From assembly GCA_003229495.1 (NCBI GenBank), contig QIEB01000412.1, forward strand, positions 1 to 6,759: 6,759 bases of DNA. Direction: 5' to 3'. This document shows, one piece after another, positions 1 through 4,526 of the stretch (within the stretch, counting starts at the first letter, position 1; every line of letters starts with the position of its first letter). Made by a program: the position numbers and the translations under genes. The stretch comes from Flammeovirgaceae bacterium. Lineage in GTDB: Bacteria > Bacteroidota > Bacteroidia > Cytophagales > Cyclobacteriaceae. The notes beneath the pieces are model-generated. The model was given only the letters and a program-made list of their open reading frames with translations, had not been told where the DNA came from and did no database searches.

Positions 1-587
1 AAGCCGAAATCATAGGTAAAGATATTTTGGATAATGAAGATAAGATCGTCCATCACGGAAAGAGAGCAGAGCAAATCGTAAAAAGCATGCTACAGCACTC
101 CCGCACCAGTACCGGAGAAAAGCAACCCACCGATATCAATGTGCTGGCTGATGAATATTTACGCCTGGCTTATCATGGTTTCAGGGCCAAAGACAAAACT
201 TTTAATGCAAGCTTTAAAACAGAACTGTCTGATGACCTTCCTAAAGTCAATATTGTGCCTCAAGAAATTGGGAGGGTTTTACTGAATCTGATCAATAATG
301 CCTTTCAGGCGGTTAAAGGGGTGGAAAGCCCTGAGGTTACGGTAAAGACCCAAATGAAAGATGGATTGGTGGAAATTAGTGTGAGGGATAATGGTCCGGG
401 AATTTCTGATGACATAAAGGACAAAATCTTCCAACCCTTCTTTACCACTAAGCCAACCGGTGAGGGCACTGGATTGGGCTTAAGCATGAGTTATGATATC
501 GTGACTAAGGGGCATGGCGGAAAGATTGAAGTAAAGAGCAAAGAGAGGATAGGGACAGAGTTTCTGATAAACCTGCCTTTGAAATGA
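1..587 (+). CDS. Sensor histidine kinase, C-terminal part (5' end outside window)
   Basis: This is the 3' end of a membrane sensor kinase that autophosphorylates a histidine and passes the phosphate to a response regulator. The frame is already open at position 3 and stays open to the TGA at 585-587, giving 194 visible residues, so the gene begins upstream. A TTG at 27 is in frame but is an internal leucine. The visible part starts in the second DHp helix (HHGKRAEQIVKSMLQHSR, from about base 51). It continues through a complete GHKL ATPase domain: N box NLINNA (Mg-binding Asn at 297-299), G1 box DNGPG (from 387), F box FQPFF, and G2 box GEGTGLGL (from 459). The H box with the phosphorylated His is not in view. 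The stop overlaps the start of the next kinase (ATGA), which suggests translational coupling. The core closely matches the kinase at 2519-4471, including long near-identical DNA stretches. By analogy with its neighbours its missing sensor is probably TPR-type, but that is not visible. Confidence 0.93.
   Translation, partial: AEIIGKDILDNEDKIVHHGKRAEQIVKSMLQHSRTSTGEKQPTDINVLADEYLRLAYHGFRAKDKTFNASFKTELSDDLPKVNIVPQEIGRVLLNLINNAFQAVKGVESPEVTVKTQMKDGLVEISVRDNGPGISDDIKDKIFQPFFTTKPTGEGTGLGLSMSYDIVTKGHGGKIEVKSKERIGTEFLINLPLK
145..514 (+). repeat. Direct repeat of kinase core, copy in first kinase (matches 4032-4401)
   Basis: Aligned at a constant offset of 3887 bases to the third kinase, this segment is a mosaic. 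Bases 145-198 are identical (54 bp). Bases 199-275 match at roughly 68% (25 differences by hand count). Bases 276-397 differ at only four positions in 122, and 453-514 are identical (62 bp). The second kinase differs at about ten synonymous sites within the first identical block, so protein constraint alone does not explain the identity. Confidence 0.85.
584..587 (+). promoter_or_regulatory. ATGA stop-start overlap (translational coupling)
   Basis: The start codon ATG (584-586) and the stop TGA (585-587) of the upstream kinase share two bases. Such overlaps usually indicate co-transcription and reinitiation by the terminating ribosome. There is no purine-rich Shine-Dalgarno stretch at the usual distance upstream, which is common in Bacteroidota. 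Confidence 0.7.
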
Positions 588-2515
588 AGAATCTGTTAAT
601 TATAGTTATTTACGCAGTTACCTTGCAAGTCAGTTTCAGTCAGAATATTGATGTGGAACCGCAATACGATAGCCTTATAAGGGTAAACCGTGTAATATCA
701 GAAGATACCAACCAGGTGAATGTATGGAATGAGTTGGCCAGTTTCATGGTGTTCAGCCGTCCCGATTCCGGCATTTACTATGCAACAAAAGCACTTTCAT
801 TGTCTAGATCCATTTCATTTGTACGAGGTGAGTTGTTTGCATTACAGCTGCTTAGCTTGTCACACTCCACCTTTGGCAACTATTCCAAGGCGTTAAGGAT
901 TGATCTGGAAGGCTTGAGGAAGGCTGAAGAATCAGACGTGAAGGACTTAAAGGGCAAGCTTTTGATCAACCTTGGAAATGACTATTACAATACTGGAAAT
1001 TACAAAAAATCGCTTCGTTATTATCAAAACGGATATTCATTATTCAATGCTATTGGTAATACCAGGTTTTCTGCTATCTCTGGCGCCAAGTTGGGACAAT
1101 CATATTTTGCACTGGACCAGGTAGATTCAGCCTTTCAGGTTTGTTATGACGCCAGTCGATTAGGCGAATCTACTAAGTTAAATTGGGTCATGCTTGTCAC
1201 ATACCGCGAACTTGGGTCAATTTACAGTCTCATTGGCAGTACTGATTCGGCCCTTTTTTACCTCAAAAAATCCTTTACTCTTTCAGAGGGAAGAGAATCA
1301 TTTAAATCTGAAACAGGATTGAAAATTGCAAAAATATTTCAAGAAACCGGGCAAATGGATTCCAGCCTATTTTATGCGGAAGTTGCGTTGCAAATCGCCA
1401 TAGAAAATAAACTATATACCAATATAATTAATGCCAGCTTGTTCTTTTCAGCGTTCTATGAGCAAAGTGATGCTGCTAAAGCTTTGAGTTACCACAAAAC
1501 AGCACTCGCTTATTCAGACAGCCTTTCAAACATGTCTAAAATGATCAACTTTGCTGATTTTAAGGATTTTGATGTTCAACAGCGAGAGTACGAAGTAGAA
1601 AATGCCAGAAAGGAATCGCAGTCCCGTAGAAGATTAAATACATTGATTGGCAGCACCTTCACACTTGTCCTTATTGTTTTTTTCTTGTATAGAAATAATC
1701 GCAACAAGCAGCAGGCTAAACAGAAAATTGAAAAAGCATATGAAGAATTAAAATCCACCCAATCCCAGCTCATCCACTCCGAAAAAATGGCCTCCCTGGG
1801 AGAGCTTACTGCCGGCATTGCCCACGAGATCCAGAATCCATTGAATTTTGTCAACAACTTTTCAGAGGTAAACAAAGAGTTAATTGAAGAATTAAAAGAT
1901 GCTCAGACAAAAGGTGATCAACATGAAGTAAATGCAATCACCAAGGATATCCTCGAAAATGAAGATAAGATCGTCCACCACGGCAAACGAGCTGAAGGCA
2001 TTGTCAAAAGCATGCTGCAGCATTCCCGCACCAGCTCCGGAGAAAAGGAATTCACCGATATCAATGCATTGGCTGATGAATATCTACGATTAGCCTACCA
2101 TGGCTTTAGAGCTAAAGACAAATCTTTCAATGCCGATTTCAAGACAGATCTTGATGAAAGCCTCCAAAAGATTAGTGTAGTGCCCCAGGATATTGGAAGG
2201 GTATTGCTAAATCTAATCAACAATGCCTTTCAAGCGGTAAAAGATGTTGACAATCCTATGGTCACAGTTAGTACTATTAAGACAGATGGGAAAGTTGAGA
2301 TAAGAGTAAAAGACAATGGCCCCGGCATTCCCGATGACATCAAAGACAAAATATTCCAGCCTTTTTTCACTACCAAGCCTACCGGTGAAGGAACAGGATT
2401 GGGCTTAAGCATGAGTTATGATATCGTGACTAATGGGCACGGAGGACAGATTGAGGTAAATACCAATGAAGAAAAAGGCACAGAATTTATCATGATTATT
2501 CCATTTCAATCATAA
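584..2515 (+). CDS. TPR-domain sensor histidine kinase
   Basis: This is a complete inner-membrane sensor kinase of 643 aa. Residues 1-19 form a signal peptide (MKNLLIIV..., probable cut at FS|Q). Residues about 55-315 are helical TPR-like repeats (clearest at 124-157, 163-196, 203-236 and 244-275, with GNYKKSL- and DSALFY-type helix B starts). About 351-369 is a single transmembrane helix followed by RNNRNK, which fits an inside-positive boundary. About 375-400 is a short coiled-coil linker. The HisKA H box is HEIQNPL with phospho-acceptor His414. E415..N418 fit the ExxN motif linked to phosphatase activity in HisKA kinases. The ATPase domain has N547 (NLINNA), G1 at 577-581 (DNGPG), the F box at 591-595 and G2 at 601-608. 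The inferred topology is TPR sensor in the periplasm and kinase in the cytoplasm. ATG 584 is chosen because it overlaps the upstream TGA and is followed directly by a good signal peptide. No Shine-Dalgarno sequence is evident. The ligand and partner regulator are unknown. Confidence 0.96.
   Translation: MKNLLIIVIYAVTLQVSFSQNIDVEPQYDSLIRVNRVISEDTNQVNVWNELASFMVFSRPDSGIYYATKALSLSRSISFVRGELFALQLLSLSHSTFGNYSKALRIDLEGLRKAEESDVKDLKGKLLINLGNDYYNTGNYKKSLRYYQNGYSLFNAIGNTRFSAISGAKLGQSYFALDQVDSAFQVCYDASRLGESTKLNWVMLVTYRELGSIYSLIGSTDSALFYLKKSFTLSEGRESFKSETGLKIAKIFQETGQMDSSLFYAEVALQIAIENKLYTNIINASLFFSAFYEQSDAAKALSYHKTALAYSDSLSNMSKMINFADFKDFDVQQREYEVENARKESQSRRRLNTLIGSTFTLVLIVFFLYRNNRNKQQAKQKIEKAYEELKSTQSQLIHSEKMASLGELTAGIAHEIQNPLNFVNNFSEVNKELIEELKDAQTKGDQHEVNAITKDILENEDKIVHHGKRAEGIVKSMLQHSRTSSGEKEFTDINALADEYLRLAYHGFRAKDKSFNADFKTDLDESLQKISVVPQDIGRVLLNLINNAFQAVKDVDNPMVTVSTIKTDGKVEIRVKDNGPGIPDDIKDKIFQPFFTTKPTGEGTGLGLSMSYDIVTNGHGGQIEVNTNEEKGTEFIMIIPFQS
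2396..2433 (+). repeat. 38-bp block identical in all three kinases (G2 box)
   Basis: The block encodes GLGLSMSYDIVT, the end of the G2 box and the following helix. It is identical base for base at 471-508, 2396-2433 and 4358-4395, even though the codons on either side differ among the three genes. It is the longest three-way identical block I found. Confidence 0.85.
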
Positions 2516-2521
2516 GAAATG
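2513..2521 (+). promoter_or_regulatory. TAA-GAA-ATG junction between two kinases
   Basis: The stop of the first complete kinase, one GAA codon and the start of the next kinase lie in one reading frame. The spacing leaves no room for a separate promoter, so co-transcription and coupled translation are likely. The only purine-rich sequence nearby is the short AAGAA that overlaps the stop itself. Confidence 0.65.
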
Positions 2522-4471
2522 AGAAAGTTATATATCTTAATCTTTTTAGTTATCGTTTCAACCAGCCCTGTCTTTGGACAAGCCGGCAATTCAATCTTAC
2601 TGGCTGAAATAGACAGCTTGAAACGGGAAATCAGCAAGCAACAATCAGATTCAACACGGGCTTCAATTCTCCGCATGATATCTGGAAATTATCTCCATAT
2701 AAATCCAGATTCCGCTATTTCCTATGGAGAAAAAGCAATAGAAGCATTTCAAAATATCAGAAATGTACCTGATGAAATAGTAGCAATGGGAATAATCGGA
2801 GAGGCTTTAATGAAGCAAGGCAACCTGCCTAAAGCCCTGGAATTAGGTTTGGGAGCTATCGACAAAGCCGAAGGGCTCGGTGTACGTAAAACAGGCGTAG
2901 GCCGCTCCTATGATAATTTGGCGGAAATATATTATTTCCTGGGTGACTACAAAAAATCTTTGGAATATTACTGGAAACTGATACCTCGTGGGGATGTAGA
3001 CATTGTGGGCGTGGCCTTCGGGTTTTATGGAATAGCACAAGCACATGAAGCAATGGGCAATTTGGATTCGGCCATTGTATACCTTGACAGATCCCGAGAG
3101 ACTTTTGACCAAATCAATAATTCAAGATATACTTACCAATATGATGTTTATCCAGCCTGGTATAATCTAAGGGCCAAGGTTTTGCTTAAACAAAATAAAC
3201 CGGAGTTAGCACTTGCAGACCTGCGTACCACATTGAAAACCAGCCTAAGAAGTGAGGAAGTTTTTCACACTTCAAATACCTATAATGATATTTCCACCTT
3301 CTACAATAAAATGAATCAAAAGGATTCCAGTATCTATTATGCAGAAAAGGCAATTGAGGAGGCAAATAAAATATTGTATATAAAAGGCATTTTGGACGGA
3401 AGTACCACCTTGGCAGGGCTTTATGAATTTACAGATCCCGAAAAAGCACTGTTTTACTTCAAATTAGCTTCCGAAACTGAGAAAAAGTTATATGGTTCCG
3501 GAAATATTCAGGTGATTAAGGATATGATAACTCAGAATGAAAAGAAGAAGCAAGAATTGGAAATCGCTCAAATAGCCTATAAAAACCGATTAAAGACCAA
3601 TGCTTTTCTGGGAAGCTCATTTACCCTCATAGTTATAGCGATATTCTTATACAGAAATAACAGGGCCAAACAAAAATCCAAAACCAAAATTGAAAAAGCT
3701 TATGACCAATTAAAATCCACCCAAAATCAACTCATCCACTCCGAGAAGATGGCTTCATTAGGAGAGCTCACCGCAGGTATAGCCCATGAAATCCAAAATC
3801 CCTTAAACTTTGTTAACAACTTCTCAGAAGTAAATAGAGAATTGATCGAGGAGTTGAATGAAGAAATAGATAAAGGAAACACCTCTGATGCAAAAACAAT
3901 AGCAAAGAACTTATTGGACAATGAAGAAAAAGTGATGCACCATGGCAAAAGGGCAGAAGCCATAGTTAAAAGTATGCTCCAGCACTCCCGCTCCAGTACC
4001 GGAGAAAAGGAGCCCACAGATATCAATGCGTTGGCTGATGAATATTTACGCCTGGCTTATCATGGTTTCAGGGCCAAAGACAAAAGTTTTAATGCTGATT
4101 TTAAGACCCAGCTTGCTGATGACCTTCCGAGGATCGAAGTCGTTCCCCAGGATATTGGAAGAGTTTTACTGAATCTGATCAATAATGCTTTTCAGGCGGT
4201 TAAAGGGGTGGAAAGCCCTGAGGTTATCGTAAAGACCCAAATGAAAGATGGAATGGTGGAAATTAGTGTGAGGGATAATGGTCCCGGAGTCCCTGAGGAT
4301 ATAAAGGAGAAGATTTTCCAGCCGTTTTTCACCACTAAACCAACCGGTGAGGGCACTGGATTGGGCTTAAGCATGAGTTATGATATCGTGACTAAGGGGC
4401 ACGGAGGTGAATTAAATGTTGAGACGAAAGAAGGAGCTGGCACAGAATTTAAAATTGAATTACCGTTGTAG
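2519..4471 (+). CDS. TPR-domain sensor histidine kinase (tandem paralogue)
   Basis: This is a complete kinase of 650 aa with the same architecture as the gene before it. Residues 1-20 are a signal peptide (probable cut FG|Q). TPR-like repeats cover about 62-321 (clear units at 83-121, 124-156, 161-197, 248-284 and 288-321, e.g. LGDYKKSLEYY and DSSIYYAEKA). A transmembrane helix lies at about 361-378, and a coiled-coil linker rich in Lys and Gln at 380-408. The H box HEIQNPL carries His423, with the ExxN phosphatase-type motif at 424-427. The ATPase domain has N556 (NLINNA), G1 at 586-590 (DNGPG), F box FQPFF at 600-604 and G2 GEGTGLGL at 610-617. The start is fixed by TAA-GAA-ATG: an in-frame stop lies one codon upstream. 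The TPR region is clearly diverged from that of the 584-2515 kinase, whereas the part from the membrane helix onward is highly similar. That suggests different stimuli feeding a similar output. The TAG stop is followed by a 55-base gap before the propeller gene. Confidence 0.96.
   Translation: MRKLYILIFLVIVSTSPVFGQAGNSILLAEIDSLKREISKQQSDSTRASILRMISGNYLHINPDSAISYGEKAIEAFQNIRNVPDEIVAMGIIGEALMKQGNLPKALELGLGAIDKAEGLGVRKTGVGRSYDNLAEIYYFLGDYKKSLEYYWKLIPRGDVDIVGVAFGFYGIAQAHEAMGNLDSAIVYLDRSRETFDQINNSRYTYQYDVYPAWYNLRAKVLLKQNKPELALADLRTTLKTSLRSEEVFHTSNTYNDISTFYNKMNQKDSSIYYAEKAIEEANKILYIKGILDGSTTLAGLYEFTDPEKALFYFKLASETEKKLYGSGNIQVIKDMITQNEKKKQELEIAQIAYKNRLKTNAFLGSSFTLIVIAIFLYRNNRAKQKSKTKIEKAYDQLKSTQNQLIHSEKMASLGELTAGIAHEIQNPLNFVNNFSEVNRELIEELNEEIDKGNTSDAKTIAKNLLDNEEKVMHHGKRAEAIVKSMLQHSRSSTGEKEPTDINALADEYLRLAYHGFRAKDKSFNADFKTQLADDLPRIEVVPQDIGRVLLNLINNAFQAVKGVESPEVIVKTQMKDGMVEISVRDNGPGVPEDIKEKIFQPFFTTKPTGEGTGLGLSMSYDIVTKGHGGELNVETKEGAGTEFKIELPL
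4032..4401 (+). repeat. Direct repeat of kinase core, copy in third kinase (matches 145-514)
   Basis: This is the partner of the segment at 145-514. The near-identical parts here are 4032-4085, 4163-4284 and 4340-4401, covering the region before the N box, the N box to G1, and the G2 box. The stretch 4086-4162 between them is clearly diverged. Confidence 0.85.
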
Positions 4472-4526
4472 TAGGAATAATGAGGATTTTAGATCAAACA
4501 TTAATTATATTAATGGCAGTTGATTT
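4472..4526. other. Intergenic gap before the propeller gene
   Basis: This is the only true gap in the window: 55 AT-rich bases. I see no GC-rich hairpin followed by a T run, so no intrinsic terminator, and no clear Bacteroidota-type -7 element (TAnnTTTG). The gap contains the inverted repeat at 4499-4515 and a 16-codon frame (4480-4530) that is probably chance. Read-through from the kinases into the propeller gene is therefore plausible, with possible extra control at this point. Confidence 0.6.
4499..4515. repeat. Perfect 7-bp inverted repeat (CATTAAT-TAT-ATTAATG)
   Basis: Two 7-base arms are exactly complementary around a 3-base spacer, centred 20 bases upstream of the propeller start codon. 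The symmetry ends at the arms (4498 and 4516 do not pair). A 3-base loop with A/T-only pairing inside would be a weak RNA hairpin, so a protein-binding operator is the more natural reading. Chance in an AT-rich gap is also possible. Confidence 0.4.

Noticed and set aside
305..487. A 60-codon minus-strand frame, also found at 2230-2412 and 4192-4374 with similar protein sequence
   Set aside because: It lies opposite the most conserved part of the ATPase domain in all three paralogues. Its conservation follows from the sense-strand protein, and no separate gene signal is visible.
27..587. A complete gene starting at TTG 27
   Set aside because: The frame is open further upstream to the window edge and encodes kinase DHp sequence there, so the TTG is an internal leucine and the gene is truncated by the window.
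1576..1875. A 99-codon minus-strand frame, with a counterpart at 3727-4026
   Set aside because: These are opposite strongly supported kinase coding sequence around the H box; they are shadows of the sense gene.
2843..3112. Two overlapping minus-strand frames of 89 and 65 codons
   Set aside because: They lie opposite the TPR coding region, show no recognisable domain and compete with each other for the same DNA.
4447..4526. A transcription terminator after the third kinase
   Set aside because: No GC-rich stem followed by a T run is present; the only inverted repeat is A/T-rich with a 3-base loop and no T tract.
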